64,000 bases of DNA from Enterobacter kobei (GTDB lineage: Bacteria > Pseudomonadota > Gammaproteobacteria > Enterobacterales > Enterobacteriaceae): NCBI RefSeq assembly GCF_001729765.1, contig NZ_CP017181.1, positions 3,410,001 to 3,474,000 of the forward strand, written 5' to 3'. The translations under genes and the position numbers were made by a program. Shown piece by piece: positions 1-12,636 of the stretch; position 1 is the first letter of the stretch, and each line of letters starts with the position of its first letter. The notes beneath the pieces are model-generated. The model ran no database searches. It was given only the letters and a program-made list of their open reading frames with translations, and had not been told where the DNA came from.

Positions 1-945
1 ATCGCAACCTGGCGAATGGCGCTTGAAGGCGTAACGGAATCTGCATCTGCCCTGGCGGCGGGAAAACCGGTCTCAGCAGCGGTGGTGGATGCCGTCGCTG
101 CCGTGGAAGACTTCCCGCTGTATAAATCCGTCGGCTATGGCGGGCTGCCTACCGAAAACGGCGAAGTCGAGCTGGATGCGGCGTACATGGACGGCGACAC
201 GCTGGCGTTCGGTGCCGTAGGAAATCTGGTGGATATCGCCAATCCGGTGCGCGTGGCGCACGCGCTGAGCCGCCAGCGCTACAACAGCCTGCTGGTCGGC
301 CAGGGCGCACGTGAATGGGCACTGAGCCAGGGCTTTGCCGACAAAACCATGCTCACGGAGCGCGCCATGCAGCACTACCGCAAGCGCTGCCGCGAGACGC
401 TGGATAAAGGCTTAAGCCCGTACGACGGACACGATACCGTCGGCATTATCGGTCTTGATAAGCAGGGTTCCATGAGCGTCGCCACCTCCACCAGCGGCCT
501 GTTTATGAAAAAACGCGGCCGCATTGGGGATTCCCCCATTATCGGCTCCGGCTTTTACTGCGACAGCGAAACCGGTGCCGCTACCGCCACGGGCGTCGGT
601 GAAGATCTGATGAAAGGCTGCACCAGCTACGAAATCGTTCGCCGGATGGCGCAAGGCATGTCGCCGCAGCAGGCCGCAGATTCAGTGGTGTTCGAGCTGG
701 AAGATAAGCTGATGTCGCGCTTTGGTCGCGCGGGCGATCTCTCCGTGGTGTGCATGAATAACAAGGGCGAGTTCGGCGCCGCGACGAATATCAAAACCTT
801 TTCGTTTGTTGTGGCGACGGCTCGACAGCCTCTCACCGTTTATCGCACAGAGCGTCTGCGGGAAAAAACGCATTATCACGCGGTAGACGATGAATGGATG
901 CAGGCCTATGCCGCGCGGATCCGCGCCCCGATTGAGGAGTCATGA
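1..945 (+). CDS. N4-(beta-N-acetylglucosaminyl)-L-asparaginase / isoaspartyl peptidase family protein (5' partial)
   Basis: Ntn-hydrolase of the T2 family, which cleaves asparagine-linked or isoaspartyl substrates after autoproteolysis. The frame is open from base 1 (codons for IATWR precede the first Met at 16), so the start codon lies just outside the window and only a few residues are missing. The precursor cleavage site is visible as HD|TVGIIG: the Thr codon at 436 should become the N-terminal nucleophile of the beta subunit. A Gly-rich segment (GSGFYCDSETGAATATGVGE) follows, typical of the family. The gene overlaps the next one by 4 bp (ATGA), so the two hydrolases are probably co-translated. 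Which substrate is preferred cannot be read from the sequence. Confidence 0.8.
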   Translation: MATWRMALEGVTESASALAAGKPVSAAVVDAVAAVEDFPLYKSVGYGGLPTENGEVELDAAYMDGDTLAFGAVGNLVDIANPVRVAHALSRQRYNSLLVGQGAREWALSQGFADKTMLTERAMQHYRKRCRETLDKGLSPYDGHDTVGIIGLDKQGSMSVATSTSGLFMKKRGRIGDSPIIGSGFYCDSETGAATATGVGEDLMKGCTSYEIVRRMAQGMSPQQAADSVVFELEDKLMSRFGRAGDLSVVCMNNKGEFGAATNIKTFSFVVATARQPLTVYRTERLREKTHYHAVDDEWMQAYAARIRAPIEES

Positions 946-2363
946 TGATTACATATCAACTCATTACCGCACTTTCCGACGCAAAGCCGCAAAGCCATTT
1001 TATCGCCCGCACCGCCTGTGCGCATTTGCCGCAAACTGCGCTTATCGCGGAAATGCGCGAGTCCAGCGGCATCGCTGACGCCCGCTTTGGCTGCGCCCCT
1101 TTTGCCCGGAACACGCTGCTCCCCGATGCGCTCTGGCACGATAGCCTGACAGAAGGATTGCTTACGGCGCTGCGCCCGCTGCTGGCCTCACCCGTGAGTC
1201 CCGATGTGATGCTGGACGTGACAAATATCGACGACGTCGTGCTGGCGCAAGTGCTGCGTTTTCTCTTTAATCAGGCGCACCGGCTAAGCGATTTGCAGCT
1301 AAAGAAAACCGACGATGACGTCCGTATTGCGCATATCACCGCCCTCTGCCTGCCGGAACAACAGGCGGAGCTGGAGGGTGTTTTCCGCCAGCAGCAGGCT
1401 ATCGCGCACGGCATGGTCGCGGCACGACGTCTGGCGGATATCCCCTCTGACCGGTGTACGCCGCAGTTTGTGGTAGAAGAGGCACTAAAGCTCTGCGCCC
1501 TCTTCCCCGCCCTGCGCTGCGAAGTGCTCAACGAAAAAGAGATTGTTGAGCACGGCCTGGGTCTACTGCACGCCGTGGGCAAAGGGGCGAGCTGCCCGCC
1601 ACGTCTGCTGGCGATGCATTATGATGGCACTCACGACGGCCCGGTGCGCTGCTATGTGGGAAAAGGCATCACCTTTGATACCGGCGGTCTGTGGCTGAAA
1701 GAAGGTGCGGGCATGTACACCATGAAATATGACATGTGTGGGGCGGCTAACGTGCTGGGGCTGATGCTCACCGTGGCAGAGCTGGGATTGCCCGTACGCA
1801 TCATGGGCGTGCTGGCACTGGCAGAAAATGCCATCGGCCCCAATGCCATGCAGCCCGGCACGGTGGCAACAGCCTGCAACGGCACCACGGTTGAAATCAA
1901 CAATACCGATGCTGAAGGTCGACTGGTGCTGGCGGATGCTATCGCCTGGGCCAGCCAGCGGCATCCGCAGGCGCGCTATATTATTGATATGGCGACCTTA
2001 ACCGGTGCAGTCGTGAAGGCGCTGGGGTATGAGCTAAGCGGGCTAATGACGCAGGATGAACCGCTGCGCAGTGCGCTGACGCAGGCAGGGAAACAGAGTG
2101 GCGACGAAGTGTGGTCCCTGCCGCTGGATGCGCGGTTGAAAAAGCAGACCGACAGCGCCATCGCCGATCTGTGCAACACGCCAACCAACAATGCGGCGAT
2201 AAGCGCCTCGGCGGCGTGGTTGCTGCATCACTTCTGCCCGCCAACCATTCCGTGGGCGCATCTGGATATCAGCGGCACGGCGCTGTGGCGTGAAGGGGGA
2301 CGGAGCGTGGCATCAGGACGGCCGATTCCACTTCTGGTAGAGCATCTGTTGGAGGATCTTTAG
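942..2363 (+). CDS. M17 leucyl aminopeptidase family protein
   Basis: Metallo-aminopeptidase of the PepA/PepB family, 473 aa. The C-terminal catalytic half carries the dizinc ligands and active-site residues of M17: VGKGITFDTGG (Lys and Asp), MKYDMCGAANV (Asp) and NTDAEGRLVLADAI (Asp, Glu and catalytic Arg). The N-terminal half is divergent, as usual for substrate-specific members. ATG at 942 overlaps the stop of the upstream asparaginase gene and has GGAG a few bases before it. The pairing suggests a peptide or isopeptide salvage function. It is not at the pepA or pepB locus of E. coli, so I leave the symbol blank. A REP palindrome pair lies immediately downstream. Confidence 0.85.
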   Translation: MMITYQLITALSDAKPQSHFIARTACAHLPQTALIAEMRESSGIADARFGCAPFARNTLLPDALWHDSLTEGLLTALRPLLASPVSPDVMLDVTNIDDVVLAQVLRFLFNQAHRLSDLQLKKTDDDVRIAHITALCLPEQQAELEGVFRQQQAIAHGMVAARRLADIPSDRCTPQFVVEEALKLCALFPALRCEVLNEKEIVEHGLGLLHAVGKGASCPPRLLAMHYDGTHDGPVRCYVGKGITFDTGGLWLKEGAGMYTMKYDMCGAANVLGLMLTVAELGLPVRIMGVLALAENAIGPNAMQPGTVATACNGTTVEINNTDAEGRLVLADAIAWASQRHPQARYIIDMATLTGAVVKALGYELSGLMTQDEPLRSALTQAGKQSGDEVWSLPLDARLKKQTDSAIADLCNTPTNNAAISASAAWLLHHFCPPTIPWAHLDISGTALWREGGRSVASGRPIPLLVEHLLEDL

Positions 2364-2438
2364 CCGGGTGGCGGCTACGCCTTACCCGGCCTACAAAGAG
2401 CACCTGTAGGCCCGGTAAGCGCAGCCGCCACCCGGCAA
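2362..2438. repeat. REP/BIME-type palindrome pair
   Basis: Two inverted copies of the enterobacterial REP motif: GCCGGGTGGCGGCTACGCC on one arm and the complementary CGCAGCCGCCACCCGGC on the other, joined by ACCCGGCCTACAAA...GTAGGCCCGGT. They lie between the convergent ends of the aminopeptidase gene and hda and could stop or protect both transcripts. Confidence 0.85.
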
Positions 2439-2443
2439 AAAAC

Positions 2444-3145
2444 TCAAAGCTTAAGGATATCTTTCACAAACGGAATGGTCAGCTTGCGCTGGGCGGTAAT
2501 GGAAGCGCGATCGAGCTGATCGAGCGTATCGAACAGGGTGCGCATTTCCCTGTCCAGGCGCTTGAGCAGGAAACGGCCCACGTCTTCCGGCAGCTCAAAG
2601 CCACGCTGCTTTGCGCGCAGCTGTAATGCCTGAAGCTTATCTTCATCCGACAGCGGCTGGAGCTTGTAGATTTGCCCCCAGTCCAGACGTGACGCCAGAT
2701 CCGGCAACCCAAGATTGAGCTGGCGCGGTGGACGATCGCCAGTGATCAGCAGTCGGGTTTTGCCCGACTCCAAAATGCGGTTATAGAGGTTAAAGATCGC
2801 CATTTCCCACGGCTCATCCCCCGCCACGCATTCGATATTATCGATGCAGACCAGGGAGAGATGTTCCATTCCCTCCAGCACGTCAGGCACGAACCAGGTA
2901 CGTTTATCCAGCGGCACATAGCCTACCGCATCACCGCGCGCCGAAAGCTCCGCGCAGGCGGCATGCAACAGGTGGCTGCGCCCCGCGCCTTCGCGTGACC
3001 AGATATAGATGTATCCGCTGTGCTCCTGGCGCAGCACGTTTTGCAGTGCAGCCAGTAAAGAGGGGTTATCACCCGGCCAGAAACTCGCAAAAGTTTCATC
3101 GTCAGGGAGATAGAGTGGCAGAGAGAGCTGTGCCGGTCCGTTCAG
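2444..3145 (-). CDS. hda: DnaA inactivator Hda, CTG start
   Basis: AAA+ protein of regulatory inactivation of DnaA: bound to the DNA-loaded sliding clamp, it stimulates hydrolysis of DnaA-ATP. The sequence matches E. coli Hda almost throughout ([44 protein letters not shown]). The first in-frame ATG (3037) would remove the N terminus. Reading upstream, the frame stays open to a CTG at 3143-3145 with GAGG five bases before it. This gives [10 protein letters not shown] and 233 aa, the known E. coli length and start codon. The N-terminal QLSLPL is the clamp-binding motif, so the CTG start is functionally required. It lies close to the convergent REP pair. Confidence 0.93.
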   Translation of the reverse strand: MNGPAQLSLPLYLPDDETFASFWPGDNPSLLAALQNVLRQEHSGYIYIWSREGAGRSHLLHAACAELSARGDAVGYVPLDKRTWFVPDVLEGMEHLSLVCIDNIECVAGDEPWEMAIFNLYNRILESGKTRLLITGDRPPRQLNLGLPDLASRLDWGQIYKLQPLSDEDKLQALQLRAKQRGFELPEDVGRFLLKRLDREMRTLFDTLDQLDRASITAQRKLTIPFVKDILKL

Positions 3146-3240
3146 AAGTACCTCAACCAGATCTTACGTAAAATCGGGACGGAGTTTAACACGGAACCTG
3201 CAAGGAGAGAACCGGGCGGATCGTCCACCCGGTTAAAGGA

Positions 3241-4530
3241 TCAATGTGGCGCTTTTTCGCTTTCGTCAGCGTCCAGTACCACCTCTTCCGGGCGGATCAC
3301 CGAGATCAGCTTGAAAATCAGGCTCAGGCCCACGCCGACGATGGTCGCCAGCGCCATGCCTTTCAGCTCGGCCGCACCGATGTGCACCTTCGCACCGCTC
3401 ACGCCGATAATCAGAATGACCGAGGTGAGGATCAGGTTCTGCGCTTTGCTGTAATCCACTTTCGATTCAATCAGCACGCGAATCCCGGAGGCACCGATTA
3501 CCCCATACAGCAGCAGCGAGACGCCGCCCATGACCGGCACCGGGATAATCTGAATCGCTGCCGCCAGCTTACCCACGCAGGAGAGCAGAATGGCAATAAT
3601 CGCCGCGCCGCCAATAACCCAGGTGCTGTAGACGCGGGTGATTGCCATCACGCCGATGTTCTCACCGTACGTGGTGTTTGGCGTGGATCCGAAGAAACCG
3701 GAGATGATGGTGGAGAAACCGTTCGCAAACATGGAGCGGTGCAGACCCGGGTCGCGGATTAAATCACGCTTAACGATGTTCGCCGTTACCACCAGGTGGC
3801 CGACGTGCTCCGCAATCACGACCAGTGCGGCGGGCAGAATGGTGAAGATAGCAAACCACTCGAAGCGCGGGGTGTAGAAGGTTGGCAGCGCGAACCAGTG
3901 CGCCTCGGCAATCGGTGTGGTATCCACCACGCCCATCACGAAGGAGAGCGCATAGCCCGCCAGCACGCCGATCAGGATCGGGATAATCGCCATAAAGCCG
4001 CGGAACAGCACGGAGCCAAACACCGTCACGCCCAGCGTCACCATCGAGATAATGATGGTTTTAGAATCCGGCGATTGCCCGTCCGCAGGCAGCAGACCGG
4101 CCATATTCGCCGCCACGCCCGCCAGTTCGAGACCGATGACGGCAACGATTGCGCCCATCGCCGCAGGGGGGAACATCACGTCCAGCCAGCCGGTACCGGC
4201 TTTCTTCACAATGAAGGAGACCAGGCAGAACAGTACGCCACACATGATAAAGCCGCCCAGCGCCACTTCATAACCCAGCGGCAGCAGCAATAGCACCGGA
4301 GAGATAAAGGCGAAGCTCGACCCGAGATACGCCGGGATTTTGCCTTTACAGATAAAGAGGTACAGCAGCGTACCGATGCCGTTGAACAGCAGCACGGTAG
4401 CCGGGTTAATGTGAAACAGGATTGGCACCAGCACGGTTGCGCCAAACATGGCGAACAGGTGCTGCAAACTAAGCGGGATAGTCTGTAAAAGCGGCGGTCT
4501 TTCACTCACCCCGATAGCACGGCGCGTCAT
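3241..4530 (-). CDS. uraA: Uracil permease UraA
   Basis: Uracil:proton symporter of the NAT/NCS2 family in the inner membrane, 429 aa, the same length as E. coli UraA and nearly identical. Fourteen hydrophobic segments are expected. The substrate-binding glutamates lie in IAEHVGHLVV (about residue 241) and NTTYGENIGV (about 290). It sits downstream of upp on the same strand, 83 bp away, so imported uracil is trapped as UMP by the neighbouring enzyme. A hairpin with a T run in the gap probably lowers uraA expression relative to upp. Confidence 0.97.
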   Translation of the reverse strand: MTRRAIGVSERPPLLQTIPLSLQHLFAMFGATVLVPILFHINPATVLLFNGIGTLLYLFICKGKIPAYLGSSFAFISPVLLLLPLGYEVALGGFIMCGVLFCLVSFIVKKAGTGWLDVMFPPAAMGAIVAVIGLELAGVAANMAGLLPADGQSPDSKTIIISMVTLGVTVFGSVLFRGFMAIIPILIGVLAGYALSFVMGVVDTTPIAEAHWFALPTFYTPRFEWFAIFTILPAALVVIAEHVGHLVVTANIVKRDLIRDPGLHRSMFANGFSTIISGFFGSTPNTTYGENIGVMAITRVYSTWVIGGAAIIAILLSCVGKLAAAIQIIPVPVMGGVSLLLYGVIGASGIRVLIESKVDYSKAQNLILTSVILIIGVSGAKVHIGAAELKGMALATIVGVGLSLIFKLISVIRPEEVVLDADESEKAPH

Positions 4531-4568
4531 AGTGTTTTCCTCTGAGTTTTGTTGTTGGTGTTTTATTC

Positions 4569-4602
4569 AAAAAAAAGCCGACTATCAAAGTCGGCTTTTT
4601 TA
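4569..4602. terminator. Intercistronic terminator/attenuator between upp and uraA
   Basis: Perfect 9-bp stem AAGCCGACT/AGTCGGCTT with loop ATCAA (4575-4597), flanked by A and T runs, so it can terminate in either direction. For the leftward upp-uraA transcript it would act as a partial terminator before uraA. Confidence 0.8.
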
Positions 4603-4613
4603 TCGTTATTCGA

Positions 4614-5240
4614 TTATTTCGTACCAAAGATCTTATCGCCGGCATCGCCGAGCCCCGGGATGATGTATCCGTGCTCGTTAAGACCCTGGTCGATAGAGGC
4701 GGTGTACAGCTCAACGTCCGGGTGCGCTTTTTCCAGCGCCGCGATCCCTTCCGGTGCCGCAACGAGTACCAGCACCTTAATGCTGCTGCAGCCCGCTTTT
4801 TTCAGCAGGTCGATGGTGGCGATCATTGAACCGCCGGTCGCCAGCATAGGGTCAACCACCAGCGCCATACGTTCGTCGATGTTGGACACCAGCTTCTGGA
4901 AGTAAGGAACCGGCTCCAGCGTCTCTTCATTACGGTAGATACCGACCACGCTGATGCGCGCGCTTGGTACGTGCTCCAGCACGCCTTCCATCATACCCAG
5001 ACCGGCACGCAGGATAGGCACGACGGTAATTTTCTTCCCTTTGATCTGCTCAACCTGCACCGGGCCGTTCCAGCCTTCGATGGTGACTTTTTCCGTTTCC
5101 AGATCAGAGGTTGCTTCGTAGGTCAGCAGGCTGCCCACTTCAGAAGCCAGTTCGCGAAAACGCTTCGTGCTGATGTCATGCTCACGCATCAGGCCCAACT
5201 TGTGTTTAACGAGTGGGTGTTTCACTTCCACAATCTTCAT
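4614..5240 (-). CDS. upp: Uracil phosphoribosyltransferase
   Basis: Pyrimidine salvage: uracil + PRPP to UMP + PPi, cytoplasmic, 208 aa. The PRPP loop [11 protein letters not shown] (about residues 130-140) and uracil-binding [11 protein letters not shown] near the C terminus are present. The ATG at 5238-5240 is chosen because the protein then begins [10 protein letters not shown] as in E. coli, with AGAGGAGA in front. An in-frame ATG at 5334-5336 would include promoter sequence. It is followed by uraA on the same strand. Confidence 0.97.
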   Translation of the reverse strand: MKIVEVKHPLVKHKLGLMREHDISTKRFRELASEVGSLLTYEATSDLETEKVTIEGWNGPVQVEQIKGKKITVVPILRAGLGMMEGVLEHVPSARISVVGIYRNEETLEPVPYFQKLVSNIDERMALVVDPMLATGGSMIATIDLLKKAGCSSIKVLVLVAAPEGIAALEKAHPDVELYTASIDQGLNEHGYIIPGLGDAGDKIFGTK

Positions 5241-5261
5241 TCTCTTTCTCCTCTGAGGTGG

Positions 5262-5300
5262 CATCCGCAAAAAAATCGCGGGATTATACCGCTTTTTTCG
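5262..5300 (-). promoter_or_regulatory. upp promoter with T-run initially transcribed region
   Basis: Read leftward, the sequence is GCGGTATAATCCCGCG followed by ATTTTTTTGCGG. A perfect -10 TATAAT lies just before a start region with seven T residues. In E. coli the upp promoter has the same design, which allows UTP-dependent reiterative transcription and start-site switching to control expression by pyrimidine level. No good -35 is visible. Confidence 0.7.
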
Positions 5301-5344
5301 GATTGCGCCATACCCATCTTGCTTGACATATGTCAATCAAAGAC

Positions 5345-5374
5345 AAAAAAGCCGGAGGCAAGGCTCCGGCTTGG
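5345..5374 (-). terminator. Rho-independent terminator of the 6-phospho-beta-glucosidase gene
   Basis: Stem AAGCCGGAG/CTCCGGCTT (5349-5372) with a 6-base loop, followed on the leftward strand by a run of T. It lies between the glucosidase stop and the upp promoter. Confidence 0.8.
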
Positions 5375-5385
5375 GTGCGGGGTGC

Positions 5386-5456
5386 TGCCGGGTGGCGCTA
5401 ACGCTTACCCGGCCTACAAATCCCATAGGCCCGGTAAGCGCAGCGCCACCGGGCAA
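5386..5456. repeat. REP/BIME-type palindrome pair
   Basis: Inverted copies TGCCGGGTGGCGCTAACGC and GCGCAGCGCCACCGGGCA separated by a short CCTACAAATCCCATAGG segment. Same family as the pair at 2362-2438. Confidence 0.8.
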
Positions 5457-6926
<1,470 letters not shown>

Positions 6927-6931
6927 TTACA

Positions 6932-6943
6932 GAAACCGGTTTC
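6932..6943. promoter_or_regulatory. AscG-type operator, proximal
   Basis: Perfect palindrome GAAACCGGTTTC in the leader of the glucosidase gene. It matches the E. coli AscG (LacI/GalR family) operator core TGAAACCGGTTTCA. It would lie near or just after the transcription start, suiting repression. Confidence 0.7.
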
Positions 6944-6988
6944 AGTTCGATGATGTGCAAAGGGGTTATCCGTTGCAAGCAGATCGCC

Positions 6989-7000
6989 GAAACCGGTTTC
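6989..7000. promoter_or_regulatory. AscG-type operator, distal
   Basis: Second perfect GAAACCGGTTTC, 57 bp from the first. A weak promoter candidate (TTGCAA, 17 bp, CATCAT, leftward) lies between the two, so the pair brackets it. No LacI-family gene is in the window, so the regulator acts in trans. Confidence 0.7.
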
Positions 7001-7076
7001 ATTTTCGTGAACAGAGTCAAGTTTGTTGCCCCGCAATGGCCAGAGAGAAAAAAAGATCCCTACACCGAGAATAGGC

Positions 7077-7105
7077 TCGCAAACGTTTGCCTGGACTGTT
7101 AGAAT
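7077..7105 (+). promoter_or_regulatory. purMN promoter with PurR box
   Basis: The perfect palindrome GCAAACGTTTGC at 7079-7090 is the core of the PurR operator. It overlaps the expected -35 region of a -10 TAGAAT at 7100-7105. This fits repression by PurR with hypoxanthine or guanine, as for E. coli purMN. Confidence 0.88.
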
Positions 7106-7150
7106 TGCGCCGATTTTTCTTACTAGCTATGCAATCGCGTGGGGACTTGA

Positions 7151-8829
<1,679 letters not shown>

Positions 8830-8837
8830 TTTGTTAT

Positions 8838-8863
8838 GTCGGGTGGCGCTACGCTTACCCGAC
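8838..8863. repeat. Single REP-type palindrome
   Basis: GTCGGGTGGCGCTACGC followed by TTACCCGAC, just downstream of purN. One imperfect copy of the REP motif seen elsewhere in the window. Confidence 0.65.
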
Positions 8864-8920
8864 TTATTGCATTACCCGATATTGCCTCCCCCAACTCTCT
8901 AAAATCCCCAACAAAAAAAA

Positions 8921-9029
8921 TAACTGTCATACTTTTCTGGCACTGTTGGACATATCGTGGAAATGCTCGCCATAATAAGGACGAGACGGATTTACCACGT
9001 CCTGTGATTGAACTGGAGTGTGAGCTGTA
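8921..9029 (+). promoter_or_regulatory. ppk leader and promoter region
   Basis: About 110 bp before the ppk ATG. It contains CTGTCAT (8924-8930) and CTGGCAC (8937-8943), which look like Pho-box half-sites but are spaced 13 bp rather than the canonical 11. No confident promoter hexamers are visible. The start codon at 9030 has only a weak purine-rich stretch before it. Confidence 0.3.
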
Positions 9030-11090
9030 ATGGGTCAGGAAAAGTTATATATCGAGAAAGAGCTAAGCTGGTTAGCATTTAACGAACGTGTACTCCAGGA
9101 AGCGGCCGACAAAAGTAACCCGCTGATCGAACGCATGCGTTTTTTGGGCATTTATTCCAACAACCTGGATGAGTTCTACAAGGTTCGCTTTGCCGAGCTG
9201 AAAAGACGGATCATCATCAGCGAAGAACAGGGCTTAAATTCTCACTCGCGTCATCTGCTGGGTAAAATCCAGTCCCGCGTGTTGAAAGCCGATCAGGAGT
9301 TTGACGGCCTGTATAACGAACTGCTGCTGGAGATGGCACGCAATCAAATCTTCCTGATTAACGAACGTCAGCTTTCCGTTAACCAACAAAACTGGCTGCG
9401 CCACTACTTCAAACATTATCTCCGCCAGCACATTACCCCGATTCTGATTAACCGCGAAACCGACCTGGTGCAGTTCCTGAAGGATGACTACACCTATCTG
9501 GCCGTGGAAATTATTCGCGGTGAGTCCATCAGCTACGCGCTGCTGGAGATCCCGTCTGACAAGGTGCCGCGCTTTGTGAATCTGCCGCCGGAAACCCCGC
9601 GCAGACGCAAGCCAATGATCCTGCTGGATAACATCCTGCGTTACTGTCTGGACGACATCTTCAAAGGCTTCTTCGACTACGATGCGCTAAACGCCTACTC
9701 GATGAAGATGACCCGTGACGCCGAATACGACCTGGTCCACGAGATGGAAGCCAGCCTGATGGAGCTGATGTCCTCCAGCCTGAAACAGCGCCTGACGGCC
9801 GAGCCGGTCCGCTTTGTTTACCAGCGCGATATGCCGGACGCCATGGTGGAGATGCTGCGCGAGAAACTGACCATTTCGCGCTATGACTCCATCGTACCCG
9901 GTGGCCGTTACCACAACTTTAAAGACTTTATTGGCTTCCCGAACGTTGGCAAAGCCAACCTGGTGAACAAGCCGCTGCCGCGCCTGCGCCATCTCTGGTT
10001 TGATAAATTCCGCAACGGGTTTGACGCCATTCGCGAACGTGACGTCCTGCTCTACTATCCGTACCACACGTTTGAACACGTGCTTGAACTGCTGCGTCAG
10101 GCCTCTTTCGACCCGAGCGTGCTGGCGATCAAAATCAACATCTACCGCGTGGCAAAAGATTCCCGCATCATCGACGCGATGATCCATGCGGCGCACAACG
10201 GCAAAAAAGTGACCGTGGTCGTGGAGCTGCAGGCACGTTTCGATGAAGAAGCCAACATTCACTGGGCGCGCCGTCTGACGGAAGCGGGTGTGCACGTCAT
10301 CTTCTCCGCACCAGGGCTGAAAATTCACGCCAAGCTGTTCCTGATCTCCCGTAAAGAGGGCGAAGACGTGGTGCGTTATGCCCACATCGGAACCGGGAAC
10401 TTCAACGAAAAAACGGCGCGGATTTACACCGACTACTCGCTGCTCACCGCCGACGCCCGCATCACTAACGAAGTGCGCCGTGTATTTAACTTTATTGAGA
10501 ACCCGTACCGCCCGGTGAGCTTTGACTATCTGCTGGTCTCGCCGCAGAACTCGCGCCGCCTGCTGTACGATATGATCGATAAAGAGATCGCCAATGCCCA
10601 GAAAGGTTTGTCATCTGGCATCACGCTGAAGCTTAACAACCTGGTCGATAAAGGTCTGGTGGACCGTCTGTATGCGGCGTCCAGCTCCGGCGTGCCGGTT
10701 AACCTGCTGATCCGCGGCATGTGCTCGCTGATCCCGGAACTGGAAGGCATCAGCGACAATATTCGCGTTATCAGCATTGTTGATCGCTACCTGGAACACG
10801 ATCGGGTCTATATTTTCGATAATGCGGGTGATAAACAGGTCTATCTCTCTTCGGCAGACTGGATGACGCGCAATATTGACTATCGAATTGAAGTCGCGAC
10901 CCCGCTGCTGGATCCGCGTCTGAAACAGCGTATCCTCGACATTATCGAGATCCTGTTCAGCGATACGGTGAAAGCGCGCTATATCGACAAAGAACTCAGT
11001 AACCGCTATGTACCGCGCGGCAATCGTCGTAAAGTGCGGTCGCAACTGGCGATTTACGACTATATCAAATCACTCGAGCAACCCGATTAA
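9030..11090 (+). CDS. ppk: Polyphosphate kinase 1
   Basis: Membrane-associated enzyme reversibly transferring the ATP gamma-phosphate to polyphosphate, 686 aa (E. coli 688). It has the N, head and two phospholipase-D-like C domains. The autophosphorylated His lies in [10 protein letters not shown] (about residue 433), and the second C-domain signature is [15 protein letters not shown]. The gene is followed after 3 bp by ppx, an operon of opposed synthesis and degradation. Confidence 0.97.
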   Translation: MGQEKLYIEKELSWLAFNERVLQEAADKSNPLIERMRFLGIYSNNLDEFYKVRFAELKRRIIISEEQGLNSHSRHLLGKIQSRVLKADQEFDGLYNELLLEMARNQIFLINERQLSVNQQNWLRHYFKHYLRQHITPILINRETDLVQFLKDDYTYLAVEIIRGESISYALLEIPSDKVPRFVNLPPETPRRRKPMILLDNILRYCLDDIFKGFFDYDALNAYSMKMTRDAEYDLVHEMEASLMELMSSSLKQRLTAEPVRFVYQRDMPDAMVEMLREKLTISRYDSIVPGGRYHNFKDFIGFPNVGKANLVNKPLPRLRHLWFDKFRNGFDAIRERDVLLYYPYHTFEHVLELLRQASFDPSVLAIKINIYRVAKDSRIIDAMIHAAHNGKKVTVVVELQARFDEEANIHWARRLTEAGVHVIFSAPGLKIHAKLFLISRKEGEDVVRYAHIGTGNFNEKTARIYTDYSLLTADARITNEVRRVFNFIENPYRPVSFDYLLVSPQNSRRLLYDMIDKEIANAQKGLSSGITLKLNNLVDKGLVDRLYAASSSGVPVNLLIRGMCSLIPELEGISDNIRVISIVDRYLEHDRVYIFDNAGDKQVYLSSADWMTRNIDYRIEVATPLLDPRLKQRILDIIEILFSDTVKARYIDKELSNRYVPRGNRRKVRSQLAIYDYIKSLEQPD

Positions 11091-11093
11091 CCT

Positions 11094-12632
11094 ATGCCGA
11101 TAAATGATAAGACCCCACGCCCGCAGGAATTCGCCGCGGTCGATCTTGGCTCTAACAGTTTCCACATGGTCATCGCCCGTGAGGTGGATGGCGCGCTGCA
11201 GATCATCGGTCGTCTGAAGCAGCGCGTACACCTGGCGGATGGTCTTGATGAACGCAGCATGCTGAGCGAAGAGGCGATGGAGCGCGGCTTAAACTGCCTG
11301 TCCCTGTTTGCTGAGCGCCTGCAGGGCTTCTCGCCTTCCAGCGTTTGCATTGTGGGGACCCACACGCTGCGCCAGGCGCTGAACGCCCCGGAGTTCCTCA
11401 AGCGAGCCGAAAAAGTGATCCCCTACCCGATTGAGATCATCTCCGGTAACGAGGAAGCGCGTCTGATTTTCATGGGTGTTGAGCACACCCAGCCGGAAAA
11501 AGGGCGCAAGCTGGTTATCGACATTGGCGGGGGTTCTACGGAACTGGTGATCGGCGAAGACTTTGAGCCGCGTCTGGTGGAAAGCCGCCGTATGGGCTGC
11601 GTCAGCTTCGCGCAGATGTATTTCCCGGGCGGCGCCATCACCCGTGAAAACTTCCAGCGGGCGCGTATGGCCGCGGTCCAGAAGCTGGAAAATCTGGCCT
11701 GGCAGTACCGTATTCAGGGCTGGAACGTGGCGCTGGGCGCGTCGGGTACCATCAAGGCGGCGCATGAAGTCCTGCTGGCAATGGGTGAAAAAGACGGGTT
11801 TATCACGCCTGAACGCCTGACCCTGCTGACCGAAGAAGTGCTGAAGCATAAAAGTTTTGACGCCCTAAGCCTGCCGGGTCTTTCTGACGAACGTAAGGCG
11901 GTATTTGTACCGGGTCTGGCTATCCTCTGCGGCGTGTTTGATGCGCTTGCCATTAAGGAGCTGCGTCTCTCCGACGGTGCGCTGCGTGAAGGCGTGCTGT
12001 ATGAGATGGAAGGTCGCTTCCGCCATCAGGACATTCGCAGCCGCACCGCGCAAAGCCTGGCCAACCAGTACAACATCGACCGCGAGCAGGCGAAGCGCGT
12101 GCTGGAAACAACGGTCCAGATGTACGAACAGTGGGAAGAACAGAATCCTAAGCTCGCGCACCCGCAGCTTGCCGCCCTGCTGAAATGGGCCGCGATGCTG
12201 CACGAGGTGGGGCTGAACATTAATCACAGCGGAATGCACCGCCATTCGGCCTATATTCTGCAAAACAGCGATCTGCCTGGCTTTAACCAGGAGCAGCAAA
12301 CCATGATGGCGACGCTGGTGCGTTATCACCGCAAGGCCATCAAGCTCGACGATCTGCCGCGCTTCACGCTGTTCAAGAAGAAGCAGTTCCTGCCGCTCAT
12401 CCAGCTGCTGCGTCTGGGCGTGCTCCTCAATAACCAGCGTCAGGCCACCACGACGCCGCCGACGCTGAAGCTGACAACCGACGATCACCACTGGACGCTG
12501 AGCTTCCCGCACGACTGGTTCAGCCAGAACGCGCTGGTCCTGCTGGATCTGGAAAAAGAGCAGCAGTACTGGGAAGCGGTCACCGGCTGGATGCTCAAAA
12601 TCAAGGAAGAGAGCGCCGACGTCGCCGCATGA
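11094..12632 (+). CDS. ppx: Exopolyphosphatase
   Basis: Releases phosphate from polyphosphate ends; Ppx/GppA actin-like ATPase fold, 512 aa (E. coli 513). The N-terminal [13 protein letters not shown] and [12 protein letters not shown] phosphate-binding loops are intact, and a C-terminal HD-like helical domain follows ([19 protein letters not shown]). It is coupled to ppk with a 3-bp gap and ends 4 bp from the convergent pdeF. Confidence 0.97.
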   Translation: MPINDKTPRPQEFAAVDLGSNSFHMVIAREVDGALQIIGRLKQRVHLADGLDERSMLSEEAMERGLNCLSLFAERLQGFSPSSVCIVGTHTLRQALNAPEFLKRAEKVIPYPIEIISGNEEARLIFMGVEHTQPEKGRKLVIDIGGGSTELVIGEDFEPRLVESRRMGCVSFAQMYFPGGAITRENFQRARMAAVQKLENLAWQYRIQGWNVALGASGTIKAAHEVLLAMGEKDGFITPERLTLLTEEVLKHKSFDALSLPGLSDERKAVFVPGLAILCGVFDALAIKELRLSDGALREGVLYEMEGRFRHQDIRSRTAQSLANQYNIDREQAKRVLETTVQMYEQWEEQNPKLAHPQLAALLKWAAMLHEVGLNINHSGMHRHSAYILQNSDLPGFNQEQQTMMATLVRYHRKAIKLDDLPRFTLFKKKQFLPLIQLLRLGVLLNNQRQATTTPPTLKLTTDDHHWTLSFPHDWFSQNALVLLDLEKEQQYWEAVTGWMLKIKEESADVAA

Positions 12633-12636
12633 TGAC

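Noticed and set aside
8924..8943. Pho box upstream of ppk
   Set aside because: The two half-sites CTGTCAT and CTGGCAC are 13 bp apart, not the 11 bp PhoB needs, so I note it only as a weak resemblance.
8836..9030. Open frame of 64 codons between purN and ppk
   Set aside because: It begins inside a REP palindrome, has no ribosome site and no recognisable protein features; the region is the ppk leader.
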